From the NCBI GenBank assembly GCA_037954665.1, contig JBBMOL010000099.1, forward strand, positions 1,240,001 through 1,304,000: DNA of 64,000 nucleotides, in the 5' to 3' direction. The translations under genes and the position numbers were made by a program. Below, in pieces: positions 24,230 to 36,590 of the stretch; the first letter of the stretch is position 1; each line of letters starts with the position of its first letter. This DNA is from Laguncularia racemosa. Taxonomy: Eukaryota > Streptophyta > Magnoliopsida > Myrtales > Combretaceae. A model generated the notes under the pieces. The model was given only the letters and a program-made list of their open reading frames with translations, searched no databases and had not been told where the DNA came from.

Positions 24230-27200
24230 TAATTAATAGGATCTATCTTAGTCGCTACTCAACCAACCTTAGTCCTATTCGATATGGGAGCTACACACTC
24301 TTTCATAAGCTTAGCCGTGACTCAACAGTGGAGATTGGACGTTCAACCTTCTCCAAGAATCTTAAGGATCAATACCCTACTGGAGAAAGGGCTATCGCTA
24401 AAGATATGGTAAAGAATTGCCCGATTGAGATCTAAGGAAGAAATATGCCTGTGGATCTAATTGTTTTGGCCATGAGAGGCTATGAAGTGATCTTAGGAAT
24501 GGATTGGCTATCCAGAAACTTTGCCTATATAGACTACAAAAATAGGGAGGTGTAGTTTAGTAGGCCAGGGATCGAAATAATACTGTATCAAGGGTAAGTA
24601 AAAGAGACTTGTGAAGTTTCAACTAGCCAAATTGAGGAGGAAAAGAAAAGTCTTTCAGGCTGGAACATGTACTTAATAAGTGTGGTGGAGGTGGAGAAGG
24701 CATCGTCAAAGTTAGAGGAAATACTGGTCGTTAATGAATACCCAAACGTATTTCCTAAAAAACTACTAGCACTACCACCTCCAAGGGAATTGGATTTTAC
24801 TATTGAGATAGAGCCTAGTACTAAACCAATCTTAAAGGCACCTTATTGAATGGCTCCGATCGAATTACAAGAATTGAAAAGGCAGTTACAGGAATTGATT
24901 GAGAGGGGGTTCATTCACCCAAGTGTATCACCAAGGGGAGCCCTACTATTATTTGTCAAGAAGAAAGACGGATCTATGCGGTTATGTGTGGACTATTAGG
25001 AGTTGAACAAAGTGATTGTCAAGAATAGATACACGCTACCAAGGATTGACGATCTCTTTGACCAATTGAAGGGAGTAAATGTTTTTTCTAGAATTGACCT
25101 GCGATTTGGATACCATCAATTGAGGATCAAGTTCGAGGATGTACCTAAAATTGCCTTCCAAATGAGATATAGTCATTATGAATTCCTAATTATGTCCTTT
25201 GGATTGATGAATGCTCCAGTTGTATTCATAGACCTCATGAATAGGATCTTTAAGCCATTTTTGGATAAGTTCTTCGTAGTTTTCATTGACGACATTCTGA
25301 TTTATTCCAAGACACTATTAGAACATGAGGAACACTTGTGAATCGCTTTGGGATTACTGAAAGAGCACCAATTGTATGCAAAACTATCCAAGTGTGAATT
25401 CTAGATGCATCAAGTGGCATTCTTGGGACACATTATATCTGGTGAAGGGATAATGGTAGGCCCAACAAAGATCAAGGCTATAGTTGATTGGAAGCCACCC
25501 ACTATAGTGATGGAAGTTAGGAGTTTCCTTAGGTTAGCCAGATATTACAGATGATTTGTGAAGAATTTTTCACAAATATCAAAACCCTTGACTAGACTGA
25601 CCTAGAAGGAGGTGAAGTTTGAGTGGGATGAGAAATGTGAGAGAAGCTTCCAAGAGTTGAAGCAGTGATTAGTTACAACCCCAATCTTAACATTCCCTAA
25701 CACGGAAGAACCTTTCAGCATATATAGTGATGCTTCCCAAAATGGATTGGGTTACGTGCTAATGCAAAATAAGAAAGTTGTGGCTTATGCTTCTAGGCAA
25801 CTGAAAACACATGAGAGAAATTACCCTACCCATGATCTAGAGCTAGCTGCTATCGTGTTTGCCCTAAAAATATGGAGACATTACTTATATGGGCAGAAGT
25901 GTGAAGTGTACATTCACCATAAGAGCCTAAAGTATCTATTTACTTAGAAAGAACTCAATTTGCGACAAAGGAGATGGCTTGAACTCATTAAGGACTATGA
26001 CCTCAATATCAGTTACCACTCGGGAAAAGCTAATGCAGTGGCTGATGCATTGAGTTGAAGGAACCATGGCCAAGTGGCAGCATTATTAACGGAACAACAA
26101 TAGTTGATATAAGAGTTTGAGAAGCTTAAGATTGAGTTTAGGTCGCATGAGGAAGGAGAGGCTCAAATTTCAGTTTTGGAGGTACGACCTACACTTTTAG
26201 ATAGATTACAGGAATTACAGTGGGGTCGACCCAAAGATCATAGAACTTTGGGGAAAGGTGGAATAGGGGGTTAGCACTGATTTCGAAGTGGACCCAGAGG
26301 GAGTCTTAAGATTAAGGGGTAGATGGTGCATACCATCAGATGAACAGTTAAGAAATGACATCCTCAACGAAGCCCATAATTCTGGTTACACCCTACACCC
26401 AAGGGGAAATAAGATGTACCAAGAACTTAAGAGAAGCTATTAGTGGAAAGGGATGAAGAGAGATGTAACACGGTTTGTTTCTCAATATTCCATCTGTTAA
26501 AAGTTAAGGTCGAACATTAGAAACCTGGGGGATTGCTACAACCATTGTCGATTCCCAAGTGGAAGTGAGAATGAATCACAATGGACTTCGTTACGGCATT
26601 ATCAAGGACCAAGGCTAGATACGAAGCAATATGGGTAGTCATGGACCGATTAACCAAATCCGCCCATTTCTTACCTACTAATATGACTTATTCATTAGAA
26701 TAGTTAGTCGGGATCTATCTATAGGAAATTGTGAGACTCCATAGGATACCATAAAGTATAGTGTCTGATCGAGATCCCCAGTTTATATCAAAGTTCTGGA
26801 GAAGTCTACAACAAGCTCTAGGAACTAAATTGCAATTCAGTACAGCATATCATCCTCAAATGGATGGACAATCTGAGCAGACCATCCAAACCTTAGAAGA
26901 TATGCTACGAGCTTATGTATTGGACTTTAAGGATAGCTGAGAGCAACATTTGCCATTGGTCGAGTTTGCTTACAACAACAGCTATCATTCGTCGATCAAG
27001 ATGGACCCTTATGAAGCTATATATAGACAAAAGTGTAGATCTCCATTGTATTAGGATGAGATAGAACGTAAGTTACTTAGGCTAGATTTGCTACAAGAGA
27101 CAATAGACAAGGTTTCCATTATTAAGCAACAAATGAAGGAAACCCAAGATCACCAAAAGAGTTAAGCCGACCTGAAGAGAAGGGAGGTGGAATTCAAGTC

Positions 27201-27610
27201 AAGAGAACATGTCTATTTAAAGGTCACCCTAGTTAAGGGAACCATACGGTTTGGAACGAAAGGGAAATTAAGTCCTAGATACGTAAGGCCATATGAAGTT
27301 TTGGAACTGGTTGGAGAAGTGGCCTATCATTTAGCTTTACCACCTCAACTATCAGGGGTTCATGATGTCTTCCATGTGTCGTTACTCTAGAAACACATTC
27401 CAAACCCTAATTAAGCTATTGAGATGGATATCTTAGCAATTCAACTGAACCTGACGTATCGAGAACACCCTATTCGAATTCTCGATACTTAATCTCGAGA
27501 GTTACATAACAAGACCATCAGGTTTGTTAAGGTCCAATGGAGTCGACACTCAAAACGAGAAGCTACTTGGGAGAAGGAAGATGAGATGAAGGAGATATCC
27601 CTAATTCCTC
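24230..27610 (+). pseudogene. E2 pol: protease, RT, RNase H, integrase, chromodomain
   Basis: Protease active-site block at ~24275-24305 reads FDMGATHSFIS, with Met where the usual Thr or Ser follows Asp. RT: MAPIELQELKR at 24850, KKDGSMRLCVDY, SRIDLRFGYHQLR, FGLMNAP, FIDDILIYSK (~25290). RNase H: YSDAS at ~25725, THDLELAAIVFALK at ~25830. Integrase: DFV at ~26586, VMDRLTKSAHF at ~26640, SDRDPQF at ~26765, QMDGQSEQT at ~26860. C-terminus: VYLKVTLVKGTIRFG and GVHDVFHVSLL at 27210-27390; chromodomain with VKVQWSRHSKREATWE at ~27525-27575. More than a dozen stops, no long frame. Confidence 0.88.
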
Positions 27611-27651
27611 AGAGAACCAGGTACATCATAAAGTTTCGAGGCAAAACTTTT

Positions 27652-27665
27652 GAAGGAGGGGAGAA
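27652..27665 (+). other. E2 polypurine tract
   Basis: GAAGGAGGGGAGAA immediately before the 3' LTR. Confidence 0.8.
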
Positions 27666-28488
27666 TGTAAAACCTACAAAATTTAATTGGGTATAATAGC
27701 AGAATAATTCCAAATAAAGTTATAATAGAAGAAATAAGCGTATTAGAGGCAAACCATAAGAAATTTTAGGTAAACGATAGAATAGATTACAATAATAGAT
27801 TTAAGATTGTTAAATAGGAATTTTGAGTGGATATTTGTGTTCGGAATAATTAAATTAGCTTAAGTGTAAAAATTCATAATAAAATGTTAAAATATTAAAT
27901 TTTATCAAGGTCGTCGAGCGCGTAAAAATACACTAAAATTTCCTTAAAACCCTAATAATAATAATAATAATAATACACATATGGGGCTGCATGCATTGAC
28001 CAACAGATACCCACAAAAGCAACAAAGAAACAAAAAAAAAAAAAAAAAGAAGAATGAAGTAGAGAGGGGACAGGGGCAAAGAAGATAAGGACGAGAGGAT
28101 GACGGGAAAAACTTAAAAAGGAAAACCTAACAAAAACAAAGTCATAACTCACACATACAACCTCCGATCGACGATCCGAGAACTCAACTAGACTAACTTT
28201 TCACGAAACGGAGTTAGTTTCTAAATAGATGTAAAAATTAGTACTTTACTTAAAATTGGTTGTAATAGTTAAGAAACACTAGATAAAGTGATATAAACTA
28301 TGTATTTAGTGTATTAATGTATTTTCCCTAATTTTCTAAGTGAAGAAGGTTTTGATATGGAGATACCTGAAGACTACTTCGAGTAAACCCCGACAAAATG
28401 AGATCGAGGTAAGTAGGACTCTATGACGTGTTGTATTGTGTGTATAATTGTTGCTTATATTTGCCTTATTGGGAAATTTGTATTACCC

Positions 28489-28521
<33 letters not shown>

Positions 28522-29585
28522 CATACATATATATCTATATGTGTGTTGTGCGTGTTGCTGGACCCTCCCCTGTGTACTTGCGTGTGTGAAAGCTCTCCCC
28601 CAGCCACAGCAAAAGATATATATATGTATATACGTATAAACTTCTTGGGCTTGCTGGCCGCTGCGTGCGTATGTGGGGCGTGAAGCTCCTCTTGCAGCTG
28701 ATTCAATTGTCATATATATATATATATATATATGTATACATGGAATGCTGGGATTGCTGGTCTTCTCCTCTCCATCCTTGCGTGTGCTTGCTGTAGGATA
28801 GGTGTATGTATGTATAATGGTTTGTGGATGCTAGTCGAAACCATGGGAGGGGATGTATATATGTGTCCAATTGCTACAAAGGAGTATGCCGTAAAGTATA
28901 TATATATGTGCAGGTGGATATATGTGTGTAGGGGGGGGGGGGGGGGGGGGTTGCTCCCATTGTGTTGTGGCATTATTTCCTTTCTTTCATTGTTGTTGGC
29001 TATCGTATACAAAAATATATATCCAAATCGAACATAGTAGACTATGGGTTATATTGATGTTAGATTCTTGTGAGCTCGTGTGTTGAGGAAATGGGAAGTA
29101 GGATGGGGAAATCCATGAAGGAAGATATGAGAAAACGTACAAGGGCATATAGGTATTGGATTCTTTTCCTTAGTAAGAGTAAGTGGTATTACTAGTAGGA
29201 GGAAAGGGAGACATCATGGCATGATCATTGTTGACAGTTGTTGAGATTGATGAGAAGATTCTAGAGACATGTTGACATGGAGGTTGTGGGTGGTGAAAGC
29301 AAGAAGAGGGGAGTCTAAGAAGTGGACCTAAACCACAAGTAAGGCATGCAATAAAAGTTATTAGAGGGTTTAAGATGCCAATAATCTAAGTCCTTATCAT
29401 TATGGTTTCATACACTTGGTGTAAGTGAGATGAAATAAATCGGAAGTTGACATAGGTATTAGCCGTAAACACTAGGTATGTATTCATGTGTAACTAAGAA
29501 CAAGGCGTAATCATAATCACGAATAAGAAGTCCATTGTTTGACGAGCTCCTACAAAAATTATGAATTTGTTTCTTTGATGTGACG
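27666..29585 (+). repeat. E2 3' LTR, left segment
   Basis: Aligns with 18075-20343. It lacks about 332 bp present in the 5' copy, with the junction at the shared GGTTAT near 29046-29052. It also carries a run of 20 G at 28931-28950 where the 5' copy has GGG. Cut at 29585 by the minus-strand gag-only element. Confidence 0.88.
28931..28950 (+). repeat. Poly-G run of 20
   Basis: Twenty uninterrupted G residues. The equivalent site in the 5' LTR (~19388) has GTAGGGCTGTG. Confidence 0.9.
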
Positions 29586-30583
29586 TGATATGCTTAATTG
29601 ACAAAAAAAGCATATACATACAACAAATGAATAAATTCCGATCAACAACCACTCTATAAGTGGTGTGAACCCAAAATCCCTTATGAATCTAATTAGTAAA
29701 TCAAATTACCTTAATACCAAATGATGATGTGCTCAATAGGATCAAGTACACAACACAAGATCCAATGGAAATCCAATCACTAAGACTACTAAAATAGCAT
29801 GAATCCTTTATGCAAAAGGCTTCCACGCAAAATAGCAAATTCCACTAGCAATTGAATAATCACAATGACAATTCACTTATGGATCTAATTTCACTAAATT
29901 GCAAGCAATCTAATGATAGAAATGACCTTAAAGTGATGTGATAATTAAGAACAAATATGAACAACCCAAATCACAACTAGATATGATACACTAGCATGAA
30001 ATGGAATCAACTTAGGAATTGATATTACTCACAAATCCTTAAGTTGCCACTTGCCACAATCCTTGAAGAATTGATAAGAGTCTTATGAAAATTTGGAGTA
30101 TGAACCCTAATTCTCATGAAAAGAGGTAGCAATTTGTTTTATCTCTCCACCCCCTATAAACCCTACTTAAGCAAGTATTTATATTTTCTCCATTTAGGGT
30201 TAAAATAACTAAACAATTACATTTATGCCACTAAAGGTGGCCGGTCCTAAACCCACAATTACAACTAAATAAAATGTCCCAAAAGCTTACAAAATAAATG
30301 GTTTAAAAGTAAATTACAAGCACAAAAGATAATAATCTTCAAAGATCCGGTTCATTGAGTCAATGTTGATCATAGCGGGTTATTGGATGTGAGTCCGATG
30401 ATGTCTCTAATTTGACCAACAGTGTAGTTCATGTGGCATCCCGTAAAGAATGATCATTGTACCTACTGGATTACCATTCAAACTTTATTAGATAAAGAAA
30501 AAAAATGTATGCATGCAAGTGATTTGGATCATCATCCAAATTAAGTTCCATGATCATGAAGATCACAGAATAGATTCCCATTA
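29586..30583 (-). repeat. Gag-only element: 3' LTR
   Basis: 998 bp; on the plus strand TGATATGCTTAATTGAC to GATTCCCATTA (terminal CA decayed to TA). Nearly collinear with 33573-34569. Purine-rich AAGGAGA (minus strand, 30590-30584) abuts it as a short polypurine tract. Confidence 0.85.
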
Positions 30584-30619
30584 TCTCCTTAGGCCTTTGA
30601 AAGATTTACCCTCAAATTT

Positions 30620-32130
30620 AGAGGGTTACTTCTTGGACTGAACCCAAATGCCTTTGTCGCTTTATTTTCCTTACTATTAGAAGAAACAAAAGTAGTTCTA
30701 ACTTGCTCTTAGAAATCGTGCACCTCTAATGGAGACATAGGTGCCAATACTATTAGAGACCCTCCCTTTTGAAACATGTAGGTGTTTCTGAATCCATCAT
30801 GTAAGGCCTTTCTATCAAGCATCTAGGGTCTGCCCAATAGTAAATGAAAGGCATACATGGGGATCATATCACATAGGATTTGATCATGATATTTCTTTCC
30901 AACACTCACTAGCACCTTTGCCCTTTGTGTAACATGCATACTATCCTGATTGTCCAGCTAATGCATGTTATAAGGACTAGGATATGAACTAGTGGATAGT
31001 TGTAATTTGTCTACTAAAGCAGCATATATGACATTAGTGCAACTATCACTATCAATGATCAGTACACAAAGGTTACCTCTAATCCTGCAAGAAGTGTGAA
31101 ATATGTTCTCCTTCTATTTGTCCCTAGCATCAAGAGATAAAGTTAGAACCCTGCGCAACATATTAATTGGTAAATACTATTTACCTGTTCCCTCCTCATA
31201 TGTCTCAGCAGTTTGATCATCATAGTATTCCTATGATGTTATAGATAGGTCTGTAGGCTCGACTAGTTCTTTCTTATCCTCATCCTCTTCTCCAGCACCC
31301 TCCATAACTGTCATAACTCTCTTATTTGGACACTGTGCCGCCATATGCCTAAATCCCATGCATTTAAAGCATTTAATTTAGCATAATTTCCCACTGGTGG
31401 TTCTTGGTACAGCCTGCCTAAATCAACTCCTATTACCTCTTTGCCCTTCCTAGAAGTCATTTTCTCCCTATCTGTGCTGAGGGTAGCTCTATCCACTTCC
31501 CTAACTGACTCACCTATTACCTTTGGTCCTCTTGATTAACCATCAGCTCTCATGGGCCTGGTAGTAGCATTGGGTCTACTACTAGTAACCCTAAATGAGT
31601 TGGATCACCTCTACCTTTCCACTTTCAAAGCTAGCTGTATACTCTTATCAAGTGTACTGTATCTCTATAGATCAACTATACATGCAATCTCATATTTCAG
31701 CCCTGATACAAAGCGTGCTAGGGTTTTCTCTAGAGGCTCTATTACATCTGATCATCAGGGTTTCAAATTCCTATACATAATCATTGACTGTTTTGCCTCC
31801 CAACCTCAAAGTCTAAAGACGCATAAACAATTCCTACCCGTAGTGTTCAGGATTGAACCTCTTCCTCAAGACCCTCTTCATATCCCTCCATGTATGAATT
31901 TCAGCCTCTCCATCCCTACGCCTGCTGATCACTAAATTCTTCCACCACAAGGCGGCATACCCTATGAACTCAACAACAGCAAGTCGAACTTAGGTATTGT
32001 CATCGATTTCTTAGCACTCAAAAAGGCCTTCAACCTTATCTTCCCAGTCTAGGTAATCATCTACTAAACCCCTGCCATCAAAGGAAGGCATATGTAGCTT
32101 CATACTCTAAACCCTTAAGTGGCTTGAAAT
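30620..32130 (-). pseudogene. Gag-only element: gag with zinc knuckle and protease
   Basis: Read on the minus strand: LHMPSFDGRGLVDDYLDWE at ~32100, AALWWKNLVISRRRDGE at ~31950, a long gag core, zinc knuckle KCFKCMGFRHMAAQCPNKR at ~31375-31320, an acidic linker, then a protease-like domain with IIDSDSCTNV near 31060 and LLLGRP near 30830, ending about 30690-30620. Six or more stops and at least one frameshift. Architecture and motifs resemble the E3 and E4 gag-protease, suggesting that lineage as the autonomous relative. Confidence 0.75.
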
Positions 32131-33555
32131 CCCTATTTAGGTAAGGATTAATCCCAAAATTATCATCCCTCTCTTCCTTATAAGGATGATGATCTCCCTC
32201 CATTCTTCTTCCCAAGTTTCCTCCTTCTACTACTCCTCTCTAGATGTTTTGTGGAGCTACTCGAGGTGGTGCCTGAGGATTTACCACTAGTGGTTGTGGC
32301 ATTGTCATCCTATCAATCCTTGTTGCTAATGTAGCAACAATAGTAGTAAGTTCCTGAAGTTGATCTTACAAGGTTCTTCTAACTGTAGTTTGATGACCCT
32401 ATCCTCTACTAACTTGGCTATTGGACTCATTGCCAATTCTCCCATTTACACGATCATTCAACATGATTGTGATTTGTTGAAGTACAATCCCACAATTTGC
32501 AGCACACTCCTTCAACAACACCAAATCATAATAACACGTTTAAACAACCACACTAATACACAATGATATCCATGTTGCAAGAGGTCAAGACACAATGAAA
32601 TATTTCTTGGTACTTCAAGTAAAGTTAAATAAATGAAGCATAAACAATCACTTCCAAGTAGTTAAGTTATTAAATTCAACTAACAAGTGTTTAAGTAATG
32701 AGTTTCAATTACTTTCACACTTTTAATGTAGGTTTTTGAATTTAAACTTCACTACTCCAACCTTCCTTTCTTGCCACGGTTTCACACTATAATTAACAAT
32801 AATGTGCATCACCTTACATTATACACAAATGCACAATTCACATTGCCATTCAATCCTCTCACTCATGGTGCAAGCACTCACCACCATTACATACACCACG
32901 TTTTAATCCCCTTCACTCAACACACAAACACAATGCCACACACACATACCCTTCACTTAACACACAAACACACTCCCCTCACTTACAGTGTAGCACACAC
33001 ACACACACACTTCACGTTACACTTCTTTCACTTCAAATACAATTGCAAACCGCAACTTATACAAAAAAAGGCAGCTCAATTCAAATTCAAATTGTTTCAC
33101 TTATTGTAACCTTTCCACAATTGGTAAGAAGCAACTTTCAAATTCAAATGACCATATAATAACTTCTACCACTTAATGTGTGTTTTGAAAATCAAATAGC
33201 TTCCATATACTCCACGCAATTCAATTCTGAAAATGCATAATTGTACTCCTTATGTCCGAAAACAAACAAGCAATGGATTCACTTCCACTTTCTTCACAAA
33301 TGAGGTAATTTCTAAGTCTGAATTTTGAATCAAGAAAATGTACTTCTACTTCTTCCCTTCATGGAAATTCTCAACAACAAGACCTTAAATTCCACTTCAA
33401 CAATCAACAATTTCAACTTCTTAACAATACAATCAAGCAACTCAATCCTCAACATACAATTCCAGATAAAAATAAAAATAAAATAAAATTGAAGAACCCT
33501 AATTGATAATGAAGATCATAAATCAACCAACACTAAATCCCTTCTCTTAACTTGT

Positions 33556-33567
33556 GCTCTAATACCA
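33556..33567 (-). other. Gag-only element: primer binding site
   Basis: Plus-strand GCTCTAATACCA is the complement of TGGTATTAGAGC, one mismatch from the initiator-Met tRNA PBS. It fixes the element's orientation as minus. Confidence 0.85.
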
Positions 33568-33572
33568 AAAGA

Positions 33573-34569
33573 TGATATGCTTAATTGACAAAAAAGCATA
33601 TACACACAACAAATGAATCAATTCCGATCAATAACCACTCCATAAATGGCGTGAACCTTAAATCCCTTATGAATCCAATTTGTAAATCAAATGACCTTAA
33701 TACTAAATGATGATGTGCTCAAAAGGATCAAGCACACAACACAAGATCCAATGAAAATCCAATCACCAAGACTACTAAAATGGCATGAATCCCTTATGCA
33801 AAAGGTTTCCGTGCAAAATAGCAAATTCCACTAGCAATTGAATAATCACAATGGCAATTCACTTATGGATCTAATTCCACTAAATTGCAAGAAATCTAAT
33901 GATAGAAATGACCCTAAAATGACGTGATAATCAAGAACAAATAAGAACAACCCAAATCACAACTAGATATGACACACTAGCATGAAATGGAATGAACTTA
34001 GGAATTGACATTACACACAAATCCTTAAGTTGCCACTCGCCACAATCCTTGAAGAATTGATAAGAGTCTTATGAAAATTTAGAGTATGAACCCTAATTCT
34101 CATGAAAAGAGGTAGCAATTTGTTTTATCTCTCCACCCCCTACAAACTCTACTTAAGCAAGTATTTACTCTTGCTCCATTTAGAGTTAAAATGACTAAAC
34201 AATTACATCTGTGCCACTAAAGGTAGCCGGTCTTAAACCCACAATTACAACCAAATAAAATGCCCTAAAAGCTTACAAAATAAATGGTTCAAAAATAAAT
34301 CACAAGTACAAAAGATAATAATCTTCAAAGAGTCGGTTCGTCGAGTCAATGTTGATCACGGTAGGCCATTGGATGTGAATCCGATGATGTCCCTAATTTG
34401 ACCAACAGTGTAGTTCATGTGGCATCCTGTGAAGAATGATCATTATACCTGCTAGATTACCATTTAAACATTATTAGATAGAGAAAAAAAATGTATGCAT
34501 GCAAGTGATTTGGATCATCATCCAAATTAAGTTCCCTGGTCATCAAGATCGTAGGGTGGATTCCCATCA
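33573..34569 (-). repeat. Gag-only element: 5' LTR
   Basis: 997 bp, TGATATGC to CCCATCA on the plus strand (TG..CA intact). The same family occurs as ~7721-8639 and as the solo LTR 57460-58466, both on the plus strand. Confidence 0.85.
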
Positions 34570-34574
34570 TGACG

Positions 34575-35563
34575 TTAGTGTCTCACTCCTTGAAATGATT
34601 AAATGTGGTATAAATATATTGTTAACATGAATGCCATTTACATATGTGCTTGATCTTGAATGGTCACCCCAAAACTCTAACCAATTATGAGATTTAATTA
34701 AAAACCCAGCATACATTGCACGAGACATTGCATGAGATTGAAGGTCATCACTATTACAGGATACGCTGAAAGTGATTATAGGATCGCTATTATGCTAAGT
34801 GTAAACTAAGTGATTAGGGGATTATCACGCCTTGACAGTTCCGAGTCTGGCCTATATCTTGAGTGTGTAAATGCTCGTTGTATTGAGGCACCTGAGCCTA
34901 GATCATTAAAGCTAAGACATAAGTATAATAAAGTGATAAGAGAAATTAAATTGTGTGTAAGACCCGGGCACTGATGGTGGCTTTGGAATCCCCAACCCAA
35001 GGTCAGGAGGGGCGTAAACCCTAAACTTTAAGTCCGTTACCGAAAGACCACATGAGATGTTGCATTCATGTGATTGTTCATGTATAGCAGTTGTTTGATA
35101 ACTTGCTTGAATTTGTTTATGTTTGTTGCAACATTGAGAGATTACACCCTATCTCACTAAGCTTTGGCTTATCCTCCTATAGATTTTGCCTTGCAGGTCG
35201 AGACTACCTAAACTTCATGATGAACCGACAAACTAAGGTGAGCACTCGTCGTATCGCTAGTGGGCATGGTTGTGGAAAGGTTGTGAGGCCTAGATTGAAG
35301 TAGACATCTTTAGTATGGATTTTTGTAATTTATGAAATTGTAATTAAGTGACCTAATATGGTCTTGGGTGTACCTGTAGTGGTGAAATGGGACCCATTTG
35401 AGGCCTAGTGATATTTTATGTAATTAATTAACTTGTGAGCAGGGAATATTATTAATTTGATTAATAGGTCAATGTTGAAGATAAGTCGCTTTACAGTTGC
35501 TAAACGAGGGGTTAAGCGATCGTGGCGGGTTGTCATGAGGGTCCCTTAGAGTGGGTCATGATA
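34575..35563 (+). repeat. E2 3' LTR, right segment
   Basis: Continues the LTR after the nested element, aligned to 20344-21315 of the 5' LTR, and ends GGTCATGATA at 35563 followed by the TSD GTGTG. Confidence 0.88.
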
Positions 35564-36130
35564 GTGTGGGTATGTGTGTATGTGTATGAAATGGTGTATG
35601 GTATGTGGACATGTGTGTGTGGGTATGGAAGGTGAGTGTGGTTTGTGTGGAGTATGTATGTATGTATGCACTAGTGGTGTGTGTGTGTGCATGTAGACTT
35701 GAGGAGAAAAGAGGATTGCAAAGTGCAGTTGTGTATGCATGTAAATAGGCATATGGTATGATTGTGTGTATATATGTGAAGGTGCATGCATGGTGTGTGA
35801 AGTGTGTATGTATATGGATAAGAGTTTGTTGGTGTGTGTATGTGGTGTGTCGGAATGGTTAATGAACATATGGTAATGGAAGCGTGAGTGAGGATGAAAG
35901 CCAGTAGAAAGAATAGGAAACCCTGTAGGTAGTGTGAAATCGAGGAGGAAGAGGGAATTGTGTAAAGGAGGTGAGTGTGTCTGTGTGTGAAAGTAAACAG
36001 GAAGAAGAGGTGTTTATGTTGGTATAGATAGTGAAGGGAATGATTAGAGCAACGTCCAAGATGATGGCTTGGGGGATAATTGGAATGAAATGAATTTCGC
36101 AATGGAATGCTCAAAGGATGTTGAAGAAGA
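35564..36130 (+). repeat. Continuation of the X-A GT-rich tract
   Basis: GT-rich words (GTGTGGGTATGTGTGTATG and similar) carry on from 17815-18074, grading into purine-rich, non-coding sequence by ~35880. The long minus-strand frames here are His/Thr/Pro-rich artefacts of the repeat. Confidence 0.7.
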
Positions 36131-36580
36131 TCATTCTTAGCCAAATACCCTAATGCAAAACCTTTAGTTGTCCTTTCTAAGGGTATCTTGCATACATGGA
36201 AGAAGGAATTCCAAATTTGGCAGGTCGAAGATGTTTCATTGCTCGACTTCTACACAAGGAAAGTAGACAATCGATCACAACAACTTGGGGTGTTGGAAGC
36301 GATGATTCGTAGGAAGGACCTTCCTTCTGGAACCCAGTATTGAAATCACGTTGAAGAAGTGTTTAATGTTTCAAATCTTGTTCGCCCAAAGTTCCTTAAG
36401 GAGGAGACTTCATGCCTTGCCATCGAACGCATAGCAAGTGGAGTACACATATCAGGTGCTAGGAAACTACCAAAGTCAAGTGAAGATGCTGCCTTCTATG
36501 GTTTAGTTGAGGAAGCATTGTAGAAGGACACTAATTTCAAGAGGAAAGTAAAGGGGTTACCTGTTGGAATCGCCCGACTT
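36131..36580 (+). pseudogene. Fragment of a DRD1-type SNF2 chromatin remodeler
   Basis: One frame runs from TCA at 36131 to TGA at 36593 with two internal stops (TGA at ~36341 and TAG at ~36521). It reads SFLAKYPNAKPLVVLSKGIL, then TWKKEFQIWQVEDV, DFYTRKVDNRSQQL, a jump to SGTQY.NHVEEVFNV, NLVRPKFLKEETS, and AAFYGLVEEAL.KD. These match the SNF2 ATPase core of the plant DRD1/CLSY group (family knowledge), best DRD1: segments around helicase motifs Ia and III. Roughly 60 residues between them, including the DEGH/DEAH box, are missing. There is no P-loop and no C-terminal helicase. The family remodels chromatin for Pol V in RNA-directed DNA methylation. This copy is a gene fragment among repeats. 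Confidence 0.72.
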
Positions 36581-36590
36581 CAGCTAAAAC

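Larger units (their letters stand above)
29586..34569 (-). mobile_element. Gag-protease-only LTR element (TR-GAG-like), nested in the E2 3' LTR
   Basis: 4,984 bp with perfect TSD TGACG (29581-29585 and 34570-34574). LTRs at 29586-30583 and 33573-34569. On the minus strand the 5' LTR is the right one, followed by the PBS at 33567-33556 (TGGTATTAGAGC read on minus). The ~3.0 kb internal region carries only gag, zinc knuckle and protease. No RT, RNase H or integrase motif is visible in any frame, and the gag-protease end lies close to the left LTR, so little space for pol exists. Structure matches the published class of terminal-repeat retrotransposons with gag. The host LTR resumes exactly after the TSD. 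Confidence 0.85.
18075..35563 (+). mobile_element. E2: full-length Tekay/Del-type chromovirus with extra 5' ORF
   Basis: LTRs at 18075-21315 and 27666-35563 (the latter interrupted), TSD GTGTG at 18070-18074 and 35564-35568. Order: 5' LTR, PBS 21324-21335, extra ORF 21516-22220, gag 22531-24060, protease ~24230-24560, RT, RNase H, integrase, chromodomain to ~27610, polypurine tract 27652-27665, 3' LTR. Long LTRs and a C-terminal chromodomain fit the Tekay/Del clade. Every coding unit has stops or shifts. The TSD lies in GT-rich DNA, so a chance match is easier than usual, but the flanking minisatellite is continuous across the element. Confidence 0.9.

Noticed and set aside
28483..28740. Ile/Tyr-rich frames on both strands
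   Set aside because: Produced by TA and TATG microsatellites in the E2 LTR.
31552..31935. 127-residue plus-strand frame
   Set aside because: Antisense to the gag of the minus-strand gag-only element.
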